The notes: a model not told the origin generated them from the letters alone. 64,000 nt of DNA from Streptomyces sp. CB02959 (GCF_002803155.1 NZ_NNBP01000014.1:90429-154428), one strand, 5' to 3'. Shown: positions 8,794 to 17,146, counted from the first letter of the stretch. Numbers and translations are program-made.

Positions 8794-9375
8794 GTGAGCG
8801 ACCGTAGAACAGCGATCATGGAGGCGGCGGCGCGGGTCATCGCCCGGCGCGGGGTCCGCGGGCTGCGGGTGGAGGAGCTGGCCGCCGAGGCCGGAGTCTC
8901 CACCGCGCTCATCTACTACCACTTCAAGGACCGGGCAGGCATCCTGCGCCGGACCCTGGAGTTCATCAACGACCGCGCCGGGAGCTACACCACGGAGCGC
9001 GGCCCGGACGCCGCCCCCCTCGAACCGCGGCAGGAGCTGGAACAGACCCTCCTGTTGGAGCTCCAGGACGACGACGCCGTCCGGGAGAACAGCACCGCAT
9101 GGGGAGAACTGCGCGCCAGCGCCATCTTCGAGCCCCATCTGCGGGAGGACCTCGCACGGGCCACGCTCGTCTGGGTCCAGGAAATCGCCGATCTGCTCGG
9201 CCGGGTCCACCCCATGGCGACCGCCGCAAGCCTGGCCATCGCCGCCGAGCGGCTGACGGCACTGGTGGAAGGGCTCAGCATGCGCTGGCTCAGCGGCATC
9301 CTGCCGCTGGAGCACGCCCGTGAGTTGATGCGGGACGCCATCGACGCGGAACTGGAGCGGCTGGCGCGCCGATAG
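8794..9375 (+). CDS. TetR-family regulator, twin 1
   Basis: Dimeric DNA-binding repressor with a ligand pocket; 193 residues. N-terminal helix-turn-helix at residues 1-60 with recognition region VSTALIYYHFKD; helical C-terminal ligand/dimer domain. GTG at 8794 places the HTH at the normal distance from the N-terminus. It is a paralogue of the next gene: both share RGVRGLRVE, AAEAGVS, LIYYHF and NDRA in the DNA-binding half, and VRENS and LTxLVEGLS further on. Near-identical recognition helices suggest both bind the same palindrome, found at four places nearby including its own upstream region. The ligand is plausibly agmatine or a related guanidine; that is inference. Confidence 0.88.
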   Translation: MSDRRTAIMEAAARVIARRGVRGLRVEELAAEAGVSTALIYYHFKDRAGILRRTLEFINDRAGSYTTERGPDAAPLEPRQELEQTLLLELQDDDAVRENSTAWGELRASAIFEPHLREDLARATLVWVQEIADLLGRVHPMATAASLAIAAERLTALVEGLSMRWLSGILPLEHARELMRDAIDAELERLARR

Positions 9376-9439
9376 GGCCCGCCGCCCGGCGCCGGCTCGC
9401 GCGGCAACCCCGCCGCACGCAAGTGGCTACTGTACGAAC

Positions 9440-10024
9440 GTGACTACCCGACGAGCCAAACTGCTGGAAGCGACCTGCCGAGTGATAGCCCTGCGGGGGG
9501 TCCGGGGGTTGCGCGTGGAGGACGTCGCCGCCGAGGCGGGCGTGTCCAAGACGCTGATCTACTACCACTTCCGTGATCGCGCGGGCCTGGTCACCAGCGC
9601 CCTGGAGTACGTCAACGACCGGGCCGAGGGCTACGTGGGCGGCGCGGACGAGGACGAGATCCTCGTCCGCGACCTGCTGCTCGCCCTCCTGGCGGCGGAG
9701 TTCCAGGACGACACCGCCGTGCGGGAGAACTCCGCGGTGTGGGGCGAGGTGCGGGCGGCCGCGACCTTCGACGAAGGTCTGCGGCCGACCCTCGCGTCAC
9801 TGACCGAACGCTGGCTCGTCGACATCGCCGAGCTGATCGCGGACGGGCAGGACGAGGGGAGCATCCCCGAGTCGGTCGACTCGCGCGCCGCCGCGGTCCG
9901 GCTGACCTCCCTGGTGGAAGGGCTGAGCGGGCGCTGGCTGGCCGGCCTGCTCACCACTGCCGAGGCCAGGGCGCACGTGGCCGCCGCGCTGCAGCGTGAG
10001 CTGGCCGGGGGCCCGCGGGGCTGA
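9440..10024 (+). CDS. TetR-family regulator, twin 2
   Basis: 194-residue paralogue of the preceding regulator, 64 bases downstream of it and probably co-transcribed, since no copy of the palindrome or obvious promoter lies in the gap. HTH region VEDVAAEAGVSKTLIYYHFRD near residues 28-48. C-terminal part keeps VRENSAVWGE and LTSLVEGLSGRWL found in twin 1. GTG start at 9440. The pair could form a heterodimer, or separate ligands could act on one operator set. The palindrome upstream of the next gene (10073-10089) follows its stop. Confidence 0.88.
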   Translation: MTTRRAKLLEATCRVIALRGVRGLRVEDVAAEAGVSKTLIYYHFRDRAGLVTSALEYVNDRAEGYVGGADEDEILVRDLLLALLAAEFQDDTAVRENSAVWGEVRAAATFDEGLRPTLASLTERWLVDIAELIADGQDEGSIPESVDSRAAAVRLTSLVEGLSGRWLAGLLTTAEARAHVAAALQRELAGGPRG

Positions 10025-10326
10025 CCAGGTGGTGACGCGTGAAGGAACGGGGACGCGCCCGCCCATCGGCTTGACTGAAAATCCAGTCAGTGCCACAGTG
10101 TGAGACATGGCGGCGCCGTGCCCCTGACCCACACCGGGCTCACGCACAGCGCCCCGCCCCGACTGCGTGGCGGGGCGCAGGCGGCATGGCCGCCCCCGAT
10201 CCCGCCGCACGCGTCGTCGGTGTGCACGCCGCTGGGTGACGGCGCGGGGCAGTGTCGCCCCTGGTTCCCCCCAGGCCCTGGCGGCCGACGACCGCCCGAA
10301 GCAACGGATTCGATGTGGAGCCCCCC
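10025..10326. other. Intergenic region and long leader upstream of the second deiminase
   Basis: 302 bases holding operator site 4 with its promoter, then about 220 bases of predicted 5' leader. The leader contains a perfect 10-bp stem with a 10-base loop (10149-10158 paired with 10169-10178), not followed by a T run. It could be an attenuator, an RNA-stability hairpin, or the tetR2 terminator. In-frame GTG codons inside the leader (for example 10252) are possible earlier starts, but the RBS favours 10327. Confidence 0.5.
10071..10099 (+). promoter_or_regulatory. Promoter with TetR-type operator, site 4 (second deiminase)
   Basis: TTGACT at 10071-10076, a 17-base spacer, and CACAGT at 10094-10099. 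The palindrome TGACTGAA-AA-TcCAGTCA covers 10073-10089 plus flank, one mismatch from consensus. Same placement over the -35 as sites 1 and 2, but facing the plus strand. Confidence 0.72.
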
Positions 10327-11421
10327 ATGAACGACCTCCCCGCGGGCAGGTGGCTGCTCGATGCGTTCCTCGGCCCGCGCCCGGCCCGAGCGCCTTCGTC
10401 CGACGGCGCGGGAGGTCTCGGGTGGCGCGTGCCGGCCGACGACGTTCCGCACACCCGGACCTGGATGTCCTGGCCGTCGCGGAGGTCCATCTGGGGCCGC
10501 GGGCTGGCAGGTGTCCAGCAGGACATCGCCCTCATCGCCCGCACGGTCGCGGCCTATGAGCCCGTCCTCATGTGCGCGCCGGACGAAACCGCCGCAGCCG
10601 CCGCCCGGGCTGCCTGCGGACCGGGGGTCACCGTCATCGGCTCGATCCCCACGGACGATCTCTGGATGCGCGATACCTGCGCCGTCTTCCGGCGCGACGG
10701 CCGGGGGAACCTCGACGCCGTGACCCTCAACTTCAACGGCTGGGGCGGCAAGCAGACGCACCGCGACGACGCCGAAGTGGCCTGGTGCGTCGCCGAATTC
10801 AACGGAATTCCCGTCAGCGAGGCGAATTTCGTCGGAGAAGGCGGATCGATCGAGACCGACGGCGACGGCACGGTGATGGCCACCGAGAGCAGTCTGGTCA
10901 ACAAGAACCGCAATCGCGGCATGAGCCGGGACGAGATCGAAGAAGAAGTCCTGGCGGCGTACGGTGCCGAGAAGATGATCTGGGTTCCCGGCGTCCGCGG
11001 CCGGGACATCACCGACAACCACATCGACGTCACCTCCCGCTTCGTCGCTCCCGGCGTGGTCATGGTGCAGGTTCCCCCGGACGACCGGAACGACGTCTGG
11101 GCTCGGGACGCGCGTGAGCAGTACGCCGTCCTGTCGGCCGCGACCGACGCGAAGGGCCGGCGCCTCCGGGTGATCCGCGTGGACGGACCGGACACCGTGC
11201 GGTCGCGGAGCTCGGCGTTCGTGGATTCGTACCTCAACTTCCATCTCGTCAACGGCGCGCTCATCACGGCGCAGTTCGGTGACCACGAGAAGGACGCCGC
11301 GGCCCGCCGGACCCTGGCCGAGGCGTTTCCCGGGCGCGAGGTCGTCCAGCTCGACGTCGACCGCCTCATGGGCGGCGGCGGTGGAATCCACTGCTCCACC
11401 ATGCACGAACCCGTCCCGTAA
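10327..11421 (+). CDS. Agmatine/peptidylarginine deiminase-family protein (divergent, cytoplasmic)
   Basis: Guanidino-modifying (PPAD/agmatine deiminase) fold, 364 residues. Family motifs: RTWMSWP near residue 45, TDDLWMRDTCAVF, FNGWGGKQTH, GEGGSIETDGDGT, NKNRNRGMSR, the His motif DNHIDV, and the nucleophile motif GGGGIHCST. Differences from the canonical aguA copy (DNHID versus DGHVD, HCST versus HCIT, loss of the GP after RD) place it with the next gene in a separate clade, so substrate may not be agmatine. No clear signal peptide. Start ATG 10327 has GGAG seven bases upstream. Transcribed from the site 4 promoter with the next gene 146 bases downstream. Confidence 0.85.
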   Translation: MNDLPAGRWLLDAFLGPRPARAPSSDGAGGLGWRVPADDVPHTRTWMSWPSRRSIWGRGLAGVQQDIALIARTVAAYEPVLMCAPDETAAAAARAACGPGVTVIGSIPTDDLWMRDTCAVFRRDGRGNLDAVTLNFNGWGGKQTHRDDAEVAWCVAEFNGIPVSEANFVGEGGSIETDGDGTVMATESSLVNKNRNRGMSRDEIEEEVLAAYGAEKMIWVPGVRGRDITDNHIDVTSRFVAPGVVMVQVPPDDRNDVWARDAREQYAVLSAATDAKGRRLRVIRVDGPDTVRSRSSAFVDSYLNFHLVNGALITAQFGDHEKDAAARRTLAEAFPGREVVQLDVDRLMGGGGGIHCSTMHEPVP

Positions 11422-11567
11422 TCCCCGGAACCCGCACACCGCGCCCGCTGCGCACCCTTCCTCACACGTCGTATCCGTCGGATGCTCTCACCCCCCTCAG
11501 GGCTCGATTTTCAGGACGCCCGACGTCCCCTGGAATCAGGCTCGTCAGCCGAATGCCGGAGTTCTCT

Positions 11568-12719
11568 GTGTCACCTCTCCCCATGTCCCGCCGCAACGTC
11601 CTGCGCTCCTTCGCCGGCATCGGTGCCCTCGCCCTCGGAGCCGCGGCCTGCGGTCCGGGCGACACCCCGGCCGCCCCCGCCCCCTCGTCGCCTTCCGAGA
11701 AGAAGGCGGGCCGCCGGTTCGGTGCCGAGTGGGAGAGCCACACCCGCACGTTCATGTCCTGGCCTGCCCTGGAGGAGGTCTGGGGTGACCAACTGCCGTC
11801 CGTGCGGGACGACATCGCGCGGGTGGCCCGTGCCGTCGCGGAGTACGAACCCGTGGTCCTGATGGCCCGCCCGGAGCAGCAGAACGAGGCCCAGCGGGCC
11901 TGCGGCTCCCAGGTCGAGGTGATCCCGCTGGCGGTGGACGACCTGTGGGCGCGCGACACCGTCCCCCTGTTCGTCGAGGACGCCGAGGGCCTCCTCGGCG
12001 TCGACCTCAACTTCAGCGGCTGGGGCAACAAGCAGACGCACCGCAACGACGCCCAGGTCGGCCGGCTCCTGCTGGAGAAGTACGACATCCGCCGCGCCAA
12101 GGCCCCGCTGGTCGCCGAGGGCGGCTCCTTCGAGACGGACGGCGAGGGCACCCTGTTGATCACCGAGAGCTCGGTGGTCAACAAGAACCGCAACCCGGGC
12201 AAGAGCCGCGACCGGATCGAGGGCGAGATCAAGAGCAGCCTGGGCATCGAGAAGGTGCTCTGGCTGGCCGGAGTGCGCGGCCAGGACATCACCGACGCGC
12301 ACGTCGACAGCATCGCCCGGTTCACCGCGCCGGGTGTCGTCCTGGTGGACCGTGCCTTCCCCGACAGCCCCCCGGACGTCTGGTCCCGCGCGGCCGACCA
12401 GGCCCGCTCGGTGCTCAAGGACGCCACCGACGCTCGCGGCAAGTCCCTTGAGGTCATCGACCTGCCGCAGCCCGACCTGGACAAGATCACCGGCCGGGGT
12501 GACGCCTTCGTCTCCACCTACGCGAACTTCTACGTGGCCAACGGCGCGCTGTTCATGCCCCGCTTCGGCGACGCCAAGGCCGACGACCGGGCGAAGGGCA
12601 TCCTGCAGGACCAGTTCCCGCGGCGCGACATCGTGCAGGTGAAGATCGACACCATCGCCTCGGGCGGCGGCGGCATCCACTGCTCGACCCACGACCAACC
12701 CGGCAAGCCGGCCAAGTAA
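11568..12719 (+). CDS. Deiminase-family protein, predicted Tat-exported lipoprotein
   Basis: 383-residue paralogue of the preceding gene. It starts with a twin-arginine signal (SRRNVLRSFAG) and a lipobox-like LGAAAC, then a Pro/Ser-rich linker, so the enzyme is expected on the outer face of the membrane. Catalytic motifs are complete: RTFMSWP, DDLWARDTVPLFV, FSGWGNKQTH, AEGGSFETDGEGT, the His motif DAHVDS and GGGGIHCSTHDQP. GTG at 11568 is preferred because GGAG lies six bases before it; an ATG at 11553 and one at 11583 are in frame. Acting outside the cell it could deiminate agmatine, arginine or peptidyl-arginine; sequence cannot choose. Confidence 0.85.
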   Translation: MSPLPMSRRNVLRSFAGIGALALGAAACGPGDTPAAPAPSSPSEKKAGRRFGAEWESHTRTFMSWPALEEVWGDQLPSVRDDIARVARAVAEYEPVVLMARPEQQNEAQRACGSQVEVIPLAVDDLWARDTVPLFVEDAEGLLGVDLNFSGWGNKQTHRNDAQVGRLLLEKYDIRRAKAPLVAEGGSFETDGEGTLLITESSVVNKNRNPGKSRDRIEGEIKSSLGIEKVLWLAGVRGQDITDAHVDSIARFTAPGVVLVDRAFPDSPPDVWSRAADQARSVLKDATDARGKSLEVIDLPQPDLDKITGRGDAFVSTYANFYVANGALFMPRFGDAKADDRAKGILQDQFPRRDIVQVKIDTIASGGGGIHCSTHDQPGKPAK

Positions 12720-12750
12720 CGGCCGCGAGGACACCGCCGCACGCGGGCGC

Positions 12751-13416
12751 TCAGCCCACCGACAGTTCCTCGCGCGCCCAGCTCGCCAGGAGTCGCAACG
12801 CGGTCTCCGAGGGGGTGCCCTCCTCCACCGTGTGGGCGATCAGTGCCTGATCCGGATCGTCGGGCAGCCGCAGCGTCTCGAAACCCAGGTCGAGTTCCCC
12901 CACGACGGGATGGCGGTAGACGTAGCGCCCGTGTGTCTTGTCCTTGAGCCGGTGTTCCGCCCACGCCTCGCGGAACTCCGGGCTGGCGGTGGAGAGTTCG
13001 TCCAGCAGGGCCGTGGAGCGCGGGTCGTCCGGATGGCGCCCGATGTCCAGGCGGAGGTAGGCCGCCACGTCGGCGGCCTTGCCGCGCCAGTCGGCGTACA
13101 GGCCGCGCATCCCCTCGTCGAGGAACACCAGGCGGGCCAGGTTCCGCTGCCGGGGCGGCAGCGCCGCGAAGTCGGTGATCAGTGCGGCGGCGAGGTGGTT
13201 CCAGGCGAGGACCTCGGTGTTCCGGCCGACGATGTACGCCGGGACGTCGGGCGTCGAGTCCAGCAGCCGGCGCAACCCCGGCCGTACCCGCTGCGGCCGG
13301 GGTTGCGGCTCCGCACCGTCCGCACCCTCGGTCTCCGGCCAGGGGCGCGCCAGGCGGTAGAGATGCGCGCGCTCCACCGGGTCCAGGCGCAGGGCCCGGG
13401 CGACGGCGTCCAGCAC
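12751..13416 (-). pseudogene. MmyB-like transcriptional regulator lacking its DNA-binding domain
   Basis: Remnant of an XRE-family regulator with C-terminal MmyB ligand-binding domain. Homology begins at SEAVLDAVARALRLD, which in whole family members (for example the regulator at 33644 in this window, DQVLAAIADTLRLAGDE) follows the HTH and the LEQGRD motif. The whole HTH, about 65-70 residues, and any start codon are missing. The remaining domain is normal: PAYIVGRNTEVLAWN, ARLVFLDE, GRHPDDPR, VYRHPVVGELDL. Its 5' edge faces the equally truncated aldo/keto reductase 24-30 bases away, so one deletion probably removed both 5' ends and the promoter between them. Translation from the GTG at 13416 is possible but could not give a DNA-binding protein. 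Confidence 0.72.
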
Positions 13417-13448
13417 CGCCTCCGAGAAGTGCAGGGTGCACCCGCACC

Positions 13449-14441
13449 GGGTTCGGCTCGTGGGCGGTGTCCGGCACCGGCTGGCACTTCGGCTGGGGCG
13501 CCACCGACGACGGCGAGTCGATCGCCGCCATCCGGCACGCCGTCGCCGCCGGCGTCAACTGGATCGACACTGCGGCCGTCTACGGCCTGGGGCACTCCGA
13601 GGAGCTGGTCGGCAGGGCCCTCGCCGGTCTGCCCGAGTCCGAGCGTCCGTACGTGTTCACCAAGGTCGGACTGGTCTGGGACCCGACCGATCCGCAGGCA
13701 CCGCCCCGCCGCACCATGAAGCCCACCAGCGTGCGACGCGAGATCGAGGACTCGCTGCGGCGGTTGGGCGTGGAGCGCATCGACCTCTACCAGGTGCACT
13801 GGCCGGACACCGGTGAATCGCTGGAATACGCCGGCGACGGCTCCGGCGCCGTCTCGCCCGACGCCACCCCGCTGGAGGAGTACTGGCAGGTCATGGCCGA
13901 CCTCAAGGCCGAGGGCAAGGTCCGCGCGATCGGCCTGTCCAACCATTCCCCCGAGCAGTTGGATGCCGCCGAGCGGATCGCCCATGTCGACGTCGTCCAG
14001 CCGCCGTTCTCCGCCATCAACAGGTCGGCCGCCCCCGAGATCGCCTGGGCCCGGGCCCACGGCACCGGCGTGATCGTCTACTCACCCCTCCAGTCGGGCC
14101 TGCTCACCGGCGCCTTCTCCGCCGAACGGGCAGCCGGTCTGCCCGCGGACGACTGGCGCTCCGCCCACCACGACTTCACCTCCGGACTCGCCGCCAACCT
14201 CCGCCTGGCCGACGCGCTGCGGCCCGTCGCCGAGCGCCACGGTGCCACCGTCGCCGAGACCGCCATTGCCTGGGCCCTGGCCTGGCCGGGCGTCACCGGC
14301 GCGATCGTCGGCGCCCGCAGGACCGCTCAGGTGGACGGCTGGATGGGTGCCGGTTCGGTGCGGCTGACGCCGGCGGACCTGGACGAGATCGCCGTGGCCA
14401 TCACCACCTCCGGCGCCGGCACTGGCCCCGCCCGCCCCTGA
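13449..14441 (+). pseudogene. Aldo/keto reductase, N-terminally truncated
   Basis: NADPH-dependent AKR-superfamily barrel, about 330 residues remaining. Catalytic tetrad is visible: Asp and Tyr in NWIDTAAVYGLG, Lys in VFTKVGLVWD, His in YQVHWPD. Cofactor-binding features near the C-terminus (SPLQSGLLTGAF, GAIVGARR) are normal. Homology starts abruptly at GFGSWAVSG; the usual first 15-20 residues (first beta strand, LGRTG segment) and start codon are absent, and the open frame runs on into antisense of the regulator remnant. It may be expressed from an unusual upstream start, but loss of the first strand and of its promoter makes a pseudogene more likely. An assembly deletion is the alternative. 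Confidence 0.68.
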
Positions 14442-14484
14442 CCCCGACCCCGCTCCCGCTCCCGCGAAGGAGGACCCACCCGCC

Positions 14485-14781
14485 ATGTCCCTCACCGTCA
14501 TCGCCGAATGCCTGGCCGCCCCCGGCTACGAGGACCGGCTCCGCACCGCCCTTGAGGCCATGATCGAACCCTCGCTGGAAGAACCCGGCTGCCTGGCCTA
14601 CCGTCCCTACGCCGACCCTAACGACCCGGCCCGCATGGTGGTCGTCGAGCAGTGGTCGGACGCCCAGGCACTCGCCGCGCACTTCGCCACCGCCCACTTC
14701 CACCACGTCCGCCAGGTCCTGGATCTCGTCCTCGCCGAACCGATGACGGTGCGGAAACTGGTGGCCGCGCCCGGTGCCTGA
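14485..14781 (+). CDS. Antibiotic biosynthesis monooxygenase (ABM/YgiN-like) domain protein
   Basis: Small ferredoxin-like barrel protein of the ABM family (quinol monooxygenase or related), 98 residues, cytoplasmic, no cofactor motif expected. Family features: MSLTVIAECLAAPGYEDRL start, EEPGCLAYRPYAD, VVVEQWSDAQALAAHF. AAGGAGG eleven bases before the ATG is a strong ribosome site. It follows the aldo/keto reductase remnant by 43 bases and probably formed its operon. Confidence 0.88.
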   Translation: MSLTVIAECLAAPGYEDRLRTALEAMIEPSLEEPGCLAYRPYADPNDPARMVVVEQWSDAQALAAHFATAHFHHVRQVLDLVLAEPMTVRKLVAAPGA

Positions 14782-14875
14782 GGCCGGGCACCGGCCTCGG
14801 GAGCGCGACGGCGTTCCGCCGTGCGAACGAGGCGATGGGCGCCGCCCGTCGAAGCGCACCGGACCGGGGCGAGGC

Positions 14876-14902
14876 CCGGGCGTCCCGGACCGGGACGCCC
14901 GG
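14876..14902. terminator. Bidirectional hairpin terminator between convergent genes
   Basis: Perfect 12-bp stem (CCGGGCGTCCCG paired with CGGGACGCCCGG) with a 3-base loop, between the 3' end of the ABM gene and the 3' end of the lipase gene on the other strand. No T run, as is usual in high-GC actinobacteria. Confidence 0.7.
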
Positions 14903-14912
14903 CCGGACCGGT

Positions 14913-15905
14913 TCAACTCAGGACGGAGGCGCAGGTGGTGGGGGTGGCGTGTGCCGGGTCGAGCGCGTTGGCCGTCTCGTGGAAGGCGATCCGGTCGAGG
15001 AGGCCGAGGCTCGCGTGCATGGAGATATCCGCCGGGCACAGTTCCTGGATCAGCACGTTGTGGACATGGCGGCCGTGGAGGAACTCCGAGCCGAGGGGCG
15101 ATACGACCTCGTCGTACTTGGTGGCGATGACGGTGTAGCGGATACCGGGGAGGGTGTCGCCGCCGGCATTGAGGCGCCGCAGCAGGGCGGAGCCGGTCTT
15201 CTGCTCGATCAGCCCCGGCGTGAGCGCGTGGAGCGTCTGCTTGATCGGGGCGATGTCCACCAGTTCGGCCAGGCCGTGCAGGTCGGTGCCGTGGTTGTCG
15301 GGGGCCAGCCCGACCAACGTGTGCACCTTGTGGCGGCCGCCGTGGAACTTCAGGTACACCCGCGGCATCATGCCGCCCTGCGAGTGTCCGACCATATCGA
15401 CCTTCCTGGCGCCCGTTGCGGCCAGCACCCGGTCGACGTACCCGGCGAGTTCCCTGGCCGAGGTGTCGATCGGGCCGAGCCCTCCGACGAGGGGGAGGCC
15501 CAGGAACTGGCCGTAGGTCAGGGAGAAGACGCAGTAGCCGCGGGCCACCAAGTACGGCGCGAGGCCCAGCCAGTTGTCGACGGCGTTGCCGAAGGTGCCG
15601 TGGACGAGGACGACCGGACGGGGGTGCCGGGCGGAGGGCTCGCAGGAGAAGTTGTTCCAGCCACGGTCGACGGTGTCCGCCCAGGGGGCGTGATGCGCGG
15701 TGCCTGCGGCGGACGGCTTCAGGAGGGGCGGACCCAAGGGCCCCCGGGGAGTGATGGTGGGGGACGTGTGGAGGGGCGACCCGAGAGGCTTGCCGGGAAG
15801 CACGGTGGCCGACGGGCGGGCGGCAGCGGCGGGCGAAGTGGTGAGACCCGCGGCCAAGGCGACCGCCGGGAGGGCGGTCAACAGTCTCGACCAAGCAGGC
15901 TTCAT
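14913..15905 (-). CDS. Secreted lipase/esterase, alpha/beta hydrolase (lipase class 2-like)
   Basis: Exported ester hydrolase, 330 residues. Signal peptide MKPAWSRLLTALPAVALAAG with cleavage near TSPAAAA. Core fold: oxyanion motif VLVHGTFGNAVDNW near residue 100, nucleophile elbow GHSQGGMM, Asp in ATKYDEVVSP and catalytic His near HVHNVLIQ. Two or three Cys pairs (CEPS, YCVFS, LCPAD, TTCAS) fit an extracellular protein. ATG 15905 has AAGGAG upstream and is preferred over an earlier in-frame start because the signal peptide begins there. Monocistronic. Confidence 0.9.
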   Translation of the reverse strand: MKPAWSRLLTALPAVALAAGLTTSPAAAARPSATVLPGKPLGSPLHTSPTITPRGPLGPPLLKPSAAGTAHHAPWADTVDRGWNNFSCEPSARHPRPVVLVHGTFGNAVDNWLGLAPYLVARGYCVFSLTYGQFLGLPLVGGLGPIDTSARELAGYVDRVLAATGARKVDMVGHSQGGMMPRVYLKFHGGRHKVHTLVGLAPDNHGTDLHGLAELVDIAPIKQTLHALTPGLIEQKTGSALLRRLNAGGDTLPGIRYTVIATKYDEVVSPLGSEFLHGRHVHNVLIQELCPADISMHASLGLLDRIAFHETANALDPAHATPTTCASVLS

Positions 15906-16133
15906 ACGGTGCTCCTTGCGGGGGAAGGGGACTCCGAAATGATCCGTGAGCCGTGCGCCTGAGCCCCGGATCGCAAGGGCCAACGGGGTGACTGGCAGGT
16001 AAGTTACGGTTGGTAATCATTCCGTACCAGTGAGATGACGGCGGCGGAAACCGTCCCCGAGCGGAGTGGCGCGTGATGCCCAGCGCCTGGGTGACGGCCG
16101 GTGCGGGTGGGTTTCCGGCGTCACGTCAGTTCG

Positions 16134-16991
16134 TCACGGCCGCAGGTCCGCCGGGGTGGCATCGGCGCGTGTCCGCCCCAGGAACAGGCTCGTGACCACC
16201 TTCACGTGGGCGCGTCCGCCGTGTTCGTCCATGAGGTGGGCCATCTCGGTGAAGGCCCGCTCGCGGGGCCCGGGCGGGAGCGCGCGGTAGCCGCCGTAGG
16301 AGGCGAACAGGCCGATGAGGGCGGAGGTGGACCGTTCGTGTACGGAGGCGTAGAGGCGGTGCTCCGGGTCGACGAAGCCGGCCGCCGTCATCTCGCGCCA
16401 CTGGCGCGCCTCGGGTCCCCGGCGGGCGGGACGGGGGCGGGGGTCGAGAAGGGTGTCCGGCGGTATCGCGACGCCGTGCCGTGTGTGGGCGGCGGTCAGC
16501 CGGTCCGTCAGGTCGCCGCACTGGAGGAACCAGTGGTTCCAGAAGAGGGCAATCGCCCCGCCGGGCGCGAGCGCCGCCTGTGCTCTGGCCCAGCGTACGG
16601 CGGGGTCGACCCAGTGCCATGCCTGTGCGCAGTACAGCAGCCCGTAGCGTCGCGCGGGATGCCAGGTTTCGAAGTCGGCGACCTCGATGCCGACCTCGCC
16701 GCCGGACAGTTGCGCGCAGCGGTGGCGCAGCACCCGGGCCATGCGGACGTCCGGTTCGACGCACGTCATCGGTAGGCCGGACCGGGCGAAGGCGAGTGTG
16801 GCCTTGCCGGTTCCGGCGCCCACCTCCAGCGCCGGCTCGCCCGCTGCCAGGGCGGAGAAGTCCAGTACGTCCGCGACGAGTTGGCGGGGATAGCCGGGCC
16901 TGGCCGTGTCGTACTGCTCGGCGTCGTCGCCGAAGATGCGGCGACGTGACTCCACTGACACCGGGTCATTGCCGGGAATCCCGTATGACAT
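16134..16991 (-). CDS. Class I SAM-dependent methyltransferase
   Basis: Small-molecule methyltransferase, 285 residues, cytoplasmic. Family start RRRIFGDDAEQYDTARPGYP, SAM motif I ALEVGAGTGKATLAFA near residue 50, the acidic strand-2 residue in CVEPD, then AQAWHWVDPAVRW typical of the UbiE-like/Mt11 group. ATG 16991 is chosen since homology starts close behind it. Substrate unknown; neighbours give no pathway. Confidence 0.85.
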   Translation of the reverse strand: MSYGIPGNDPVSVESRRRIFGDDAEQYDTARPGYPRQLVADVLDFSALAAGEPALEVGAGTGKATLAFARSGLPMTCVEPDVRMARVLRHRCAQLSGGEVGIEVADFETWHPARRYGLLYCAQAWHWVDPAVRWARAQAALAPGGAIALFWNHWFLQCGDLTDRLTAAHTRHGVAIPPDTLLDPRPRPARRGPEARQWREMTAAGFVDPEHRLYASVHERSTSALIGLFASYGGYRALPPGPRERAFTEMAHLMDEHGGRAHVKVVTSLFLGRTRADATPADLRP

Positions 16992-17105
16992 GGCAGTCAC
17001 GGTAGGCGCCCCGCGCCGTGCCGGGGAGGGCGCCCGCCGTGAGTCGGCCATTCTCCGATTTCCCCGTACCGGTCCTTGCGGGGACCCCGATCGGGGTTCC
17101 GGAGC

Positions 17106-17146
17106 GAGCGGCCCCGGAACCCCGAGTCCGGAGTCCGGGGCCGCTC
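17106..17146. terminator. Hairpin terminator downstream of AhpD-like gene
   Basis: Perfect 13-bp stem (GAGCGGCCCCGGA paired with TCCGGGGCCGCTC), 15-base loop, about 50 bases beyond the AhpD-like stop on the minus strand. Confidence 0.65.

Noticed and set aside
10100..10326. Guanidine (ykkC-type) riboswitch in the deiminase leader
   Set aside because: I do not see the ACGR-type conserved loops or the expected fold; the loop of the main hairpin is different.
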